Shown: positions 44,329-54,303 of the stretch, one piece after another
How the letters are laid out: every line of letters begins with the position of its first letter
Numbering within the stretch: position 1 is the first letter of the stretch
NCBI GenBank assembly: GCA_035578155.1
Contig: JAPWDM010000003.1
Location: 19,370,916 to 19,434,915 of the forward strand
Direction: 5' to 3'
Source: Brachynemurus nebulosus
Lineage: Eukaryota > Arthropoda > Insecta > Neuroptera > Myrmeleontidae
Length of the DNA stretch: 64,000 bases
Made by a program: the position numbers and the translations under genes
The notes under the pieces: generated by a model
The model's input: the letters and a program-made list of their open reading frames with translations, nothing else
Database searches by the model: none
What the model was told of the DNA's origin: nothing

Positions 44329-45471
44329 GACTCTATCATTGCGAATATGCATTATTCTCGGAGTCGTTATATTATGTTTGAAAAAATTTCCAGTTTTCGG
44401 ATAACTCACAAATGGTTTTGAAAAACATTTATCACTTTTGTGATACATTTTCCGATTACGGAAATTGTTACCAAAAATTGAATTAATTCTGTGATGTCGT
44501 GAGTGGAAATTAAACATTTTATCATCATTATTTAGATGATAATTATCATATTTTGAATTATTTCTCTTTTTCCAGGAATTATTATAAAAAATCTTCGTTT
44601 TTGAATCCGTATGACATTTTGTCATTTTATAATTCTTGCGTTTCAATTTATTTCCATTTATTATTTCATTTCTAAATAAAATGTACCAATAACATGGTTT
44701 AATGCACTTTCTTGCATTTTCTCCATATTTTATGTGATATTTACATATTTCTGAATGAAATTTAGAATTAAAAATATTTTTAGAACAGTCAAAATTTCCT
44801 TTTTTCTTTCGGTTTCTATGGAAATTTTGCCTTTTCTTTAAATTTCTCAATTTATTCTTTATGGCATGTATTTCATTATATAATTCTTCAAGTTTTTCAT
44901 CTCTTAATTTAATTTCATGTATTTCAACTTTTCTTGAAGAATCATATATTTTGTCAGCCAATTTACCTAATTCATGCCATTCCAAATTCTCATGCGCATA
45001 CAAGAAAGGCAATATGTTCTGTGGTACATGTTTAAAGAATATATGCTTAAGGAATGAATCTTCCAAATTCAAGTCATATGCAAAATATTGCATTTTATTA
45101 ATAATCTCTGAAGGTTTTAGATTCTGAAAATTCTCTGTTTTAAATAAAGAAGAAAATTTTTCTGTTTTTGACATAACATGTTTATTTTGTAATTCATTCC
45201 TTATTTTTTCATATTTGTTTTCAATAGCCACGTCAGTAATTATGTGACGCACAGCTTGACTAGCCTCTCCATCAAGAGCGAGAGTAATTAAAAAATATTT
45301 ATTGTCTTCATTGACAATATTTTTCAATTTAAATAAAAGTTCACATTTGTGTAACCACAATTGCACGTCACCTCTGTCAAATTCCGGTAGTTTTTCAAAA
45401 ATAAAATTTACTCTACCGTTTTCTGAGGTGACTGGTACATGAGTCATCTTCGTATTATTCTTTTTTGGCAT
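44314..45471 (-). CDS. Gypsy-type Gag protein, 3' end disrupted by the BEL insertion
   Basis: A 385-codon minus-strand frame. Residues about 27-180 (KLPEFDRGDVQLWLHKCELL and on through NKYEKIRNEL, KPSEIINKMQ and LADKIYD) match the retroviral-like Gag core of insect Gypsy elements that read PPFWPDDPxIWF in most relatives. Residues 243-260 (CKYHIKYGENARKCIKPC) match the characteristic C-x-Y-H-x-x-F/Y-G motif after it. The C-terminal third is Lys/Asn-rich. The last four codons and stop come from the BEL LTR. Beyond the insertion the original frame appears to run on some 40 codons in 37816-37690 before a stop. No pol follows. In the intact element this protein would build capsids for a non-autonomous RNA. 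Confidence 0.85.
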   Translation of the reverse strand: MPKKNNTKMTHVPVTSENGRVNFIFEKLPEFDRGDVQLWLHKCELLFKLKNIVNEDNKYFLITLALDGEASQAVRHIITDVAIENKYEKIRNELQNKHVMSKTEKFSSLFKTENFQNLKPSEIINKMQYFAYDLNLEDSFLKHIFFKHVPQNILPFLYAHENLEWHELGKLADKIYDSSRKVEIHEIKLRDEKLEELYNEIHAIKNKLRNLKKRQNFHRNRKKKGNFDCSKNIFNSKFHSEICKYHIKYGENARKCIKPCYWYILFRNEIINGNKLKRKNYKMTKCHTDSKTKIFYNNSWKKRNNSKYDNYHLNNDDKMFNFHSRHHRINSIFGNNFRNRKMYHKSDKCFSKPFVSYPKTGNFFKHNITTPRIMHIRNDRVCFEV

Positions 45472-45583
45472 AATTATATTTTACTTTTGAAAACAAATAT
45501 GTCAAAATATAATTATAAATATTTTAATAATAAATAAATATTTAACGAATTACCAAATTCCTTTTGTCGTGGGTCACCAATTA

Positions 45584-45775
45584 TATAATTAAATTGCGTA
45601 TGGTTGACTCCGTATTTATCGATATTTATTAAGAGAAATAATAATACGATTGTCAGTCCAAAATCATGTATATTTCTCCGTTATCTGTTACCAAGATTAT
45701 TCTCCCAGCATACTAATATTTTTAATTTATAATTAATTTTATGCACGGCAAACTATGTAATTATGTGCCGGTACA
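45584..45775 (-). repeat. 5' LTR of the gag-only Gypsy-type element
   Basis: 192 bp, partner of 37099-37290. On the minus strand it is followed by TAATTGGTGACCCACGACA, the presumed primer-binding region. Confidence 0.85.
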
Positions 45776-46602
45776 CACGTACAAAATTTCAGCCCTCTAG
45801 GTTTCCTTATGGAGTCTCTAGACATGTTAGAAAACAAGCAAAAATATTAAGGAAATATTGGCGTAAAAATCGTGGGGGTAAGGGTTAAAAGTTGAAACCT
45901 CCAAAAAACAGTGTCTGGCTATTAGCTTAACCTGTACACCAAATTTCAGCCCTCTAGGTTTATTTGGGGAGATTTTGACCCGAACGAAACTGTTAAAAAA
46001 CAAGAAAAATCATGTTCTTTTGGGTATAAAAATGGTGGGGGTAGGGGTTTAAAGTCGAGACCCCCAAAAGGCACCCCCTTGATACTAACTCAATCCGAAT
46101 ACAAAATTTCAGCCCTCTAGGTTTATTCGGGTGACCTGTGCGAGTGGTACAAACTTCGAAAACGTCGAAAATGCATGAAATTGTAGCTTAAAAATGAGGG
46201 GGGTGGGGGTAAAATATTAAAACCTCCAAAAAGCACAACCTAGGTACGAACTTTATCAACACACCAAATTTCAACCCTCTATGTTAATTCTGGGGGGCTG
46301 GGGGCCTGTTAGATCCAGCGAAAATCGTTTTTCCCCCCTCTACTCCCACCATATCATCCTAGGAAGCTGAATTTTGGATATGTTGTAGATAATTGACCGA
46401 AACATTATTTAAAACCGGTTTGGAAAAGTTTTATTGCTTTTCTGCCCCCTACCACCCCCTTAAAGGTCGGGTCCGAAAAAAAATTTGCCCAAAATTTGAC
46501 CCCACTTTGATAGTATTGTTGTGCATCGGAATAAGCCCCACTTACCAAATTTCATCTCTTAACTTCCATAGGGGGGCCCTACACATATTAAAAGGTTGCG
46601 GG

Positions 46603-46691
<89 letters not shown>

Positions 46692-46810
46692 CATCTTTTT
46701 TTTTTACATAATCGTGTTCTACGGGTCCGAAAACGGATAGCGCCCCTGGTCTCGCCTCAGCTCTTATCGTATAGACTGTATAAGTCTAATTTTTCGGAGA
46801 AAATTCGACT
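45776..46810 (-). mobile_element. 5' part of the second HINE copy
   Basis: On the minus strand it begins AGTCGAATTTTC (46810-46799). It continues through the (AT)n tract (46606-46687), the CTCATTTT/GGGGCCCT region and the ~160 bp tandem units to the CACGTA insertion site of the Gypsy-type element. It aligns with 29549-30600 of the plus-strand copy. Confidence 0.8.
46606..46687. repeat. (AT)n microsatellite inside the second HINE copy
   Basis: About 41 TA units in the same place as in the other copy. Predicted peptides across it are artefacts. Confidence 0.95.
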
Positions 46811-47563
46811 AAAAATAGTACCTATACATAATGTAGAATTTGTTTTTCCGAAAACTAAAAAATTGGAAAAAATTGCATTTGTTCTAATAATTGAATTTTG
46901 ATTAAAACATTTTTTTTTACAAAATTACAATTATTTTTTATTTTGATTAGAATACGCAATTTTAAAATTACTAGACATATTTTGATAACACACTGTATTT
47001 TGAAATATAAGTATAGACGTAATAAATTAATAACAAAATTTTTTGCTGTTATTATTATTTATAAATAATAACACAACAATTATTATCATAGATCATAATT
47101 AAAATTGTCGCCCAAACAATGAATTTATGATAAATTTTTAGCTGCGTATTCGTTCATTCTGGTGCAGTTCGGCGAACGAAAATTTCGATATTTAATAATT
47201 TATATATTGTCATTAATTTTCGAAACTTTTATTTTTTTTTATTTCCATTATTATTATTAAATACATATTATTTTATAATAAATATGAATTGAGAATTATT
47301 GTAGCAGAAAAACAAAATAATTTTTTGATAATAAAATACCTGCATATATAGAAATTAATAGTGAGTATGAAAATGACAATCTAGATATAATATAGTCATT
47401 GGATTTTTCGAGTAAAATTTCGTGAATAGTTTTTGTTATATTGAAATATTCAGGTCCATATTCTAAGGTCTACGACCGGACAAACACCTCCTGTAATTTT
47501 TGAACAATAATGAGCCAATGATTTTTATTCAAATATATAGATTTTTCGATTATATAGAAGATG
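46811..47563. other. Very AT-rich DNA, nothing recognised
   Basis: Short frames and A/T runs only. Confidence 0.5.
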
Positions 47564-47835
47564 TACAGTCGTTAATTCAAGACTTTCGTTAATTCAAAAC
47601 TCGAGGGAATCTTAAAATATTACGAATTATAGAGAGATTACAATTTTGATGCCGATGAGTTCGAATTAACGCGTGATTTTGTTACCTAGCAATGATTTTT
47701 TTGTTCGAATTACCAAGTGTATAAAAATCTATTGTTTTAGTTCGAAATATAAAGAGAATTTGAAGGGAACTCGTGATACCTTTGAATTATAGAATTTCGA
47801 ATTATCGAAGGTTTGAACTAACGAGAGTCTACTAT
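47564..47835. mobile_element. pogo/Tigger-like MITE (Tc1/mariner superfamily)
   Basis: The left end TACAGTCGTTAATTCAAGAC and the inverse of the right end (TAGACTCTCGTTAGTTCAAA) share CGTTARTTCAAR. Internal GAATTATCGAAGG/CGAATTAAC motifs are typical of pogo-like termini in insects. TA flanks are present. About 270 bp and non-coding; the left TIR seems to have lost a few bases. Confidence 0.55.
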
Positions 47836-48042
47836 ATATAATATTAACAGCTATATAAGTACGTAGGTACTTCTATAGCTTTTTTCGACATATTGATTTT
47901 TGGCCAGATGGAGCACTTCTGATATGGATAGTGAAAAAGTTGCCTAAAAAATCGTTAAATAATTATTAATAATAATTGAACTATGCAATATGAAAAAAAC
48001 CCTATGTATTTCTATAGATAATATATTATTTTTCAAGATACG

Positions 48043-48572
48043 TGGGTTGCACCATAAGTTCTCGGCCTAACATGATTAAACTTATTTAAAGGTGACGTAA
48101 TTTATACTCACAGAAAGTATTAAGTCTCTAGTAATCATAAACGCAGTGGACGAGTTTACATGTGTTTTATTTATTCTGTTGTAAAAGTGTAAACTCTATA
48201 TGTCGACCGTTTCAAAAATTGAATATCGTGTAGTCATAAAATTTCTAACAAAAGAAAGACAAACTCCAGAAGAAATTAAGGACAGACTGGATGGTGTAAA
48301 CGGTAAAGCCGTGCCAATGGTTTCGTTTGCGGTACGAGTCCCTCAACGACGATGATCGTTTTGGACGTCCGGAAGATTCGATCACTTCCGAAAACATCGC
48401 TCTTGTAGAATCGCTACAAAGAATTTGCTTATTATTATAAAGGCATAGAGACGCTTATCCCACCTTATAATAAGTGTATTGAAAAAGACGGAGGTTATAT
48501 AGAAAAATAAATTCTTTTCACTGTTCTCTCTGTATTTTTTAATACTCAGACCGAGAACTTATGGCGCACCCT
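48043..48572 (+). mobile_element. Internally deleted mariner element
   Basis: The terminal inverted repeats are CACCATAAGTTCTCGGCCT and (inverse of right) CGCCATAAGTTCTCGGTCT, with GGGTTG/GGGTG outermost and TA nearby. Between them lie the start and the very end of a mariner transposase, joined by a large deletion that removed the DDE/D catalytic core. Only about 530 bp remain of a usual ~1.3 kb. Confidence 0.9.
48200..48522 (+). pseudogene. Mariner transposase remnant
   Basis: The ATG at 48200 opens a 52-codon frame (SKIEYRVVIKFLTKERQTPE then EIKDRLDGV) matching the N-terminal helix-turn-helix of mariner transposases. A frameshift leads to ESLNDDDRFGRPEDSITSEN, the linker before the catalytic domain. 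The text then jumps to EFAYYYKGIETL and PPYNKCIEKDGGYIEK, the extreme C-terminus. The catalytic core is deleted, so it is non-functional. Confidence 0.88.
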
Positions 48573-48574
48573 AC

Positions 48575-50570
48575 TTATATTCAACATTTCAAGTGAATCG
48601 GTTGAAAATTGTTCTAGTTATGTTTCCGACCAACTTTAAAAATGGAGTTCTGAAGTAAAAGCGTTTGAAGTTTTGAGTCGGTAGTGAAAATCATGAATAA
48701 TTTTCATTACTGTTTTGTTTGTAACCGTCGATACATCGGGCCGAAACAGTCGAAAATACTGCAATAACGTTGCATGATACGATAACCAAACGCTTAATTC
48801 ACTTCGGTATCACTTAAGCAGCTGGGACCAGGTGACTTTCTACTAAATTCGAAAACTGAGTACATAGAGATTTTTCCCTGCCATAATCTTTTGGGCCATC
48901 ACTTTTAAGGTCCTAGATCATTAAAAATTAAAAATAGATTTTTCGAAAATTCTAGAGTGGCTCTTCAGAGTGGGTTTATTAAATTCTTTTCCTAGCACTT
49001 TCATTTCAGTCAACGAATATTTAAAATTTACAGAGGTCAAATGTAAATTTAATAGTTTTTAGTTTCATTCTCTACTGTAAAATTATTGTTTTGGATATAA
49101 GTCGTTTGGTTTGCCGATTGTAGGAATAAAAATTATATTGAGTGATAGATGCAGCGATCAAAAGTGTTTTTTGGTTTATCCAGATAAAAGTCCCATACTC
49201 TAGAGTCCACGATCGTTTTGAGTCTAGATGTAACTACAATAAAAAATAAAAATTATATTAGTTATACAAATAGTTGATAGGTATGTAAATTTTTTTTATA
49301 AAACAAGCACTGAAATATTTTTTATGTAGCAGCAGTATATGTAAAGGTACATAAATCTGATATTTTATATTCGGTCAATTTTTAAATTTTTATTTTTATT
49401 TTTTTGCATTTTAAATGTACTCATCTGGCAGCCGTGTTTATTGTTGTTCACAGTGCCATCGATAATATGAATTTAATATGTATTCTAGTTCATATATAAC
49501 CCTTTACTTTGTACCTTTGACTATTTCACATATACATATATAATAATATATGTAGTCTTGACAAGGATAACTGTATCACTGAATTTAAAAATAGTAGTTA
49601 ACCATTGAGGACTGAATAGAATACAGAAAAAGCCTTGTATTAGAAATATATTAAGAAATTAAAGCAAAAAAAGTAATTGATGGGTTAAGTTTAATTGTGG
49701 TCAAACAGAATTGGAATGAATAAAATCGACAACTGCAAAAAAAGTCTTTTTACGTAGGCGCATTCTATGTGTACTTGTACATTAAAATCTGAAAAAAATA
49801 TTGTTTTTGCAATTCCAGGACTAAAAGACATGATTTAGTCCCTCATAATAGGGAGTAAAGTGCCACTTTTATTCTCAAGGGACTAAAAAATTAACTTTTA
49901 GTCCCAAGGGACTAAAAAACTATTTTACTCCCGCTTTTAAACCAATCAGCAAGCACAATTTACAGAATTATAACGTAATTTAAACAGCGTTGCTAGGTAA
50001 TTGAAAAAAATAAATAAATTCAAACTTGTAGATAAAGACAAACAGTTATATTGTATTGTACAATATTCCATATTGATTCATCCAAAATATACTTGATGGA
50101 ATATTATTACTAATGCGAGGATTCATAGTGCAGGTAATAAATTATCCTGTCAAAAATTGCCGGAAAAACGTTTCACCATTCGTTAGAAGCGGCACATAAT
50201 TTATCTATGTTTCATAAGTACATTTATAACTTTTTTCTAAATGCGCTCTATAGTTTTTGTTGCACGAACTAAAGAGGTACTCTACAAATATATTTTGTTT
50301 TGAAAACAATTAAATTTCATATAAATAACATAGTCGCTCAATTTAAGTTTGTAACAACGCTCGCGCGACGAACAAACAGAGTTTAATTTGATCAACTGCA
50401 TGTGAGTTATGTAAACATCTAACTGAAGAAAAAATTTTTTTCCATACACTAAAACTATAAATCATCCTGTCAAAAAATTGAATTGTTGAGAAAACATATA
50501 TGAGAGGAGCGTGTCTTGTAAATTTTTATGAGGCGATATTCCTTAGACAAAGATACAGATAAATTAAAAC
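48575..50570. other. AT-rich DNA with one inverted-repeat patch
   Basis: No coding frame. Around 49815-49930 GGGACTAAAA/TTTTAGTCCC and GGGAGTAAAG/TTTTACTCCC occur in both orientations, perhaps a small MITE. The rest shows nothing I can name. Confidence 0.5.
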
Positions 50571-50574
50571 TATT

Positions 50575-51400
50575 ACATAATTCGATTTCACCACTGGGTT
50601 GGTCATCGAATAGATGCTTGAATAGCGAAATCTGGAAAAAGTTCTAGAATATTCTTTCAATAATCAGAAAAGACATAAAAAATCCTTAATCAATGGATTG
50701 ACCAACGAAAAAGTAACCAAGTACCGATATTTAGAATAAGTTCTAGAATATTCTTTTTGGAAATTAGAAAAAATATCGAATATCTGATTTCACCACCAAA
50801 TTTTTCATCGAAAAGCGATCAATTAACGGCATTTGGCAAAGGTTCGAGAATATTCTATTCTGAAAATAGAAAATATATCCAAAAACCGACTTCACCATTG
50901 GTTTGGGCATCAAAAAAGTGTCCAAATAACTGAATTCGTCAAAAGTTCTAGAATATTTTTTTGGAAAAAAGAAAAATTATTGAAAATTTGGCATCACCAT
51001 TAGATTGTTCATCAAAAAAGTGACCAAAAAATGAAATTCAGTAAAAGCTCTAGAATATTCTATGTGAAAATCAGATAAGATATCCAAAACTTGATTTCAC
51101 CATCGGATTAGTTAGTTAAAAAGGATCCATGTAGCGAAATTTAACGAAAGTTCGAGAATGTTCTATCTGGATATCAGCAAGGATATCGAAAAATTTACTT
51201 CACCATTTGTTTAGTCATCGAAAAACAAGTTAAATAGAGGTGAAAACATTTGACAAAAGTTTCTATTCGAAAGTTAATAAAGATGTCGAAAAACCAATAT
51301 CACTATTAGAAGAATTATTGAAATAGAAGCTAAATAAAGATATTTAACAAAAGTTTTAGAATGTTCTGTTCGAGAACTAGCAAAGATAAAGAACTATTTA
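50575..51400 (+). repeat. ~102 bp satellite, about eight diverged units, with a heat-shock-element-like motif per unit
   Basis: Each unit contains TTCACCAYTRG-TT-GTCATC, AAAAGTGACCAAATA and then RAAAGTTCTAGAATATTCT. The last block starts at about 50641, 50741, 50843, 50946, 51048, 51151, (degenerate ~51256) and 51354, a period of 98-105 bp. TTCnnGAAnnTTC is the three-box heat shock element. It is exact in four units (50641, 50741, 50843, 51151) and off by one base in three others. The units are diverged elsewhere. No coding potential. Confidence 0.8.
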
Positions 51401-51404
51401 TTAG

Positions 51405-52050
51405 GTACGGAATTTTTTGGAAAAAAATCACCAGTTTACTAAGGATTATTTAGTTTTTATTTTTTTAGCAACGTTTCGAGACCAATGCTGTCTCCTCATC
51501 AGGCCAGTTTTTTTATAAAAGAACAAAAACAAAAAAAAAAAAAAAACTTATTCTTTCATAAAATGTCAATAATTAAAATTAATTGAGCAACATTGATTGT
51601 CACATAAATAAAATAATAAAAAGTTTTTTTATATAAAAAGATTAACAATTAAAATTTTTAAAAAAACAATAAAAACAGATTACGAAACGAGCACATAATA
51701 TAATGTATTGAGGATTACGTATATACGTATACTCAATACATTATATTATGTGCTCGTTTCGTAATCTGTTTTTATTGTTTTTTTAAAAATTTTAATTGTT
51801 AATCTTTTTATATAAAAAAACTTTTTATTATTTTATTTATGTGACAATCAATGTTGCTCAATTAATTTTAATTATTGACATTTTATGAAAGAATAAGTTT
51901 TTTTTTTTTTTTTTGTTTTTGTTCTTTTATAAAAAAACTGGCCTGATGAGGAGACAGCATTGGTCTCGAAACGTTGCTAAAAAAATAAAAACTAAATAAT
52001 CCTTAGTAAACTGGTGATTTTTTTCCAAAAAATTCCGTACCTAATAAATA
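51405..52050. mobile_element. ~645 bp palindrome of two head-to-head Penelope-like tails
   Basis: Arms of about 320 bp are inverted copies around a centre near 51723 (ACGTATATACGT). Each arm reads outward as CCTGATGAG, a GAGAC/GTCTC hairpin, GAAACGTTGC, then an A-rich tail and TTCCGTACCTAATAA. The hairpins lie at 51471-51502 (minus) and 51943-51974 (plus). The layout matches the inverted tails near 24.4 kb and 31.8-33.2 kb that belong to PLEs. Confidence 0.75.
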
Positions 52051-52112
52051 AAAAAACTAAATAATCCTTAGTAAACTGGTGATTTTTTTCCAAAAAATTC
52101 CGTACCTAATAA
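51985..52112 (+). repeat. Direct duplication of the PLE tail end
   Basis: AAACTAAATAATCCTTAGTA through TTCCGTACCTAATAA occurs twice in tandem (about 51987-52047 and 52053-52110). Tandem partial tails are expected from PLE integration. Confidence 0.85.
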
Positions 52113-52134
52113 TACCTACATCACCAAAAAATCC

Positions 52135-52680
52135 TTGATAAGAATTATTTTTTATAAACTGGTCATAATTGATGAATTTAGGTTCCATTAGTCCTATTGA
52201 TTTGGTCAACGATAGTATATTTTAAAAAAAATGACAAATCGTTACTTTTTCGCAATCGTAAACTTTAATCGTAAATATCTCCTAAACGGTGCGTCACAGC
52301 TCAAAAATAACGAAATTTTTGAAGGCTTAAGCGAAGCAAGTTGTGGGTATTCCGAACGTATTGTGACTATCAAAACCTACTTTTCGTTATCGAAAATTAT
52401 CGATACCGCGTAACTTGTCATAAATTGGTTATAACTAGTTAATTTAGACTCTGTTAGTCCCATTGCTCTGGTCAGTAACCGAACAATTTTATAAAAAACT
52501 ACTTTTCGTTAACTTTCGCTATCGAAAACTTTAATCGTAAATATCTCCTAAACGGTGCGTCGTAGCTCAAAAATAACGAAATTTTTGAAGGCTTAAGCGG
52601 AGCAAGTTGTGGGTGTTCCGAACATATTGCGACTATTAAAACCTACTTTTCGTTATCGAAAATTATCGATATCGAAAATA
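52135..52680. repeat. Two tandem ~276 bp units
   Basis: AACTTTAATCGTAAATATCT recurs at 52261 and 52537, followed by ACGGTGCGTC and a GCAAGTTGTGGGT block in both copies. Repeated ATCGAAAATTATCGAT motifs give it a Cla I-like palindromic texture. Non-coding. Confidence 0.8.
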
Positions 52681-53862
52681 ACGATATTTCCAAAATGGAT
52701 GATGTAAGGAAAGGAAATATTCTTTCAAATATATAACATCTACCATAAATTTTCGTTATCAAAATCTTTCGATCGAAAATAGATTGCAAATAGCATTCAA
52801 TTTTTTAAAACTTATGGTTGTGATTTTTTATATCGTCACTCATGTTTGTTTATTACGTTTTTATGTTCAGTAAACAATCAGAGGATAAAATAATATTTTC
52901 CTGCCTTTTTTGCGATAGTTTTAAGAGAAAGTTGGAAAAAGTAGGAAAAATTAAGATTTTCTTCTTTTCAAGCAAATGGTGGGGGCGGCATTTTTCATGG
53001 TGCCTAGGGCGACATTCAGGGTTAATCCGGTCCTGTAACTAACAACTACAACTAAAAACTAAATTACTTATTAGTTAATACTAGTAGTTGAATTTTTCAG
53101 TCATTAGTTGCAAAAAAGTATTTTGGTTATTGGTTTTTAATTATTAGTTGCAACTACCATCTAGGCATCTAGCCAGTATTGACTACTGTTTTGTTGAAAA
53201 TTAATAAATGTTAAAAGGTGTGCTACACTTCACTGAAAGTATCATTTTCCTTTGCATTTACATAATAACAATTAAAATTTGTAAATGACTATAGTTTTTA
53301 AATTACAGTTTATTTTCATTTTTTAACCCCTCACACTTGTTTTTACGCTCCTGGAAAAGGATTCAATTTTTTGACATAATGATTTATACTACACTACAAT
53401 TCCTCGCTTTAATTATTATATTACATACAATTTGAATGACATTTAAAGTTTTTTTTAAATTTTTTGCAAAAGATAGTATATATAAAAGGATTAAAGCGTT
53501 TTTTTTTCATCCCTCGAGTCTTTACAGGATCTCTGGCAACAAACTTCACACTCGGGATTAAAACTCACACTTTAGTTCCTTGGTGTATAATAACTTACTA
53601 TTCATATTGGAATTTCGATGGTTAAAAATAAATTTTAAAAATATTTTATATAACTATTATTATACATATATATAAGTACACACACCTATATAAGAAGTAC
53701 ACACCTATAAAATTTCACATTCTGATTAATTCTTAAATTATTTTTGTAATTTTTCGTAGGATGTTGAGTAGTTGGTGGAAAAATTATTTTAAAATAAAGT
53801 TTTTGTTAAATTATTTAAAGTTTAATTCACAAAAATATAGAAAATTAATTTTTTTTCGTTTG
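52681..53862. other. AT-rich DNA with a hAT-like terminus
   Basis: The minus strand at 53035 begins CAGGACCGGATTAACCCTGA, a typical hAT terminus, but I cannot find its partner, so it may be a truncated copy. ACTAACAACTACAACTAAAA-type repeats follow. The rest is unremarkable. Confidence 0.45.
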
Positions 53863-53870
53863 ATTACAAT

Positions 53871-54295
53871 CAGGGCCGAACCTAGAGTTATAAGGAGGGG
53901 GGGCAAATTGGCAAATTTTCGTGTTGGCGCCCCTCGCAGCAAAAAAATTTTTACCTGTATGATGACAAAAAAAAAGTCACCTGGACCCTACCATAAATCG
54001 GCACCATTGACCTTTTTTTCGGTCATCACTTACTTACAAATTCACTTTAACCCTATCATAAATTGTTACTATTCACGTTTTTTTTTTTTTTTTTTGCTCA
54101 TCACTTGCTCCAGGACCATTGACCCTATCATAAATTATGACTGTCGACCTTTTTTTTTTTTTGCTCCTCACTTCAAAAATTTTTTAAATTTTGCTCCGCC
54201 CAAAAAAATTTCACCATTTTCGCGCCCCTCAAATTACGTTTTCAGCGCCCCTAAAATAATCCAGGGGGACACGTGCCCCCCTAGATCCGGCCCTG
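53871..54295. mobile_element. 425 bp hAT-type MITE with 8 bp target duplication
   Basis: It starts CAGGGCCGAACCTAG and ends CTAGATCCGGCCCTG (inverse CAGGGCCGGATCTAG), flanked by ATTACAAT at 53863-53870 and 54296-54303. Inside are three diverged ~65 bp units (ACCATTGACCCTATCATAAA followed by a T run). The 183-codon open frame spanning it is a by-product of these repeats and not a gene. Confidence 0.9.
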
Positions 54296-54303
54296 ATTAC
54301 AAT

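Larger units (their letters stand above)
37099..45775 (-). mobile_element. Gag-only Gypsy-type LTR retrotransposon (TR-GAG-like), split by a BEL element
   Basis: LTR copies of 192 bp lie at 37099-37290 and 45584-45775. They differ at about four positions, all near one end. A 6 bp duplication CACGTA flanks the element (37093-37098, 45776-45781), and the uninterrupted target is visible in the other HINE copy. Downstream of the 5' LTR on the minus strand is TGGTGACCCACGACA, a plausible primer-binding site. The only open frame is gag (45471 leftwards). Excluding the 6.5 kb BEL insertion, the element is only about 2.2 kb and has no protease, reverse transcriptase, RNase H or integrase. It would need enzymes from a related autonomous element. 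Confidence 0.85.

Noticed and set aside
53000..53035. Complete hAT element ending at 53035
   Set aside because: Only one CAGGACCGG-type terminus could be found. Without a partner or target duplication it is not called as an element.
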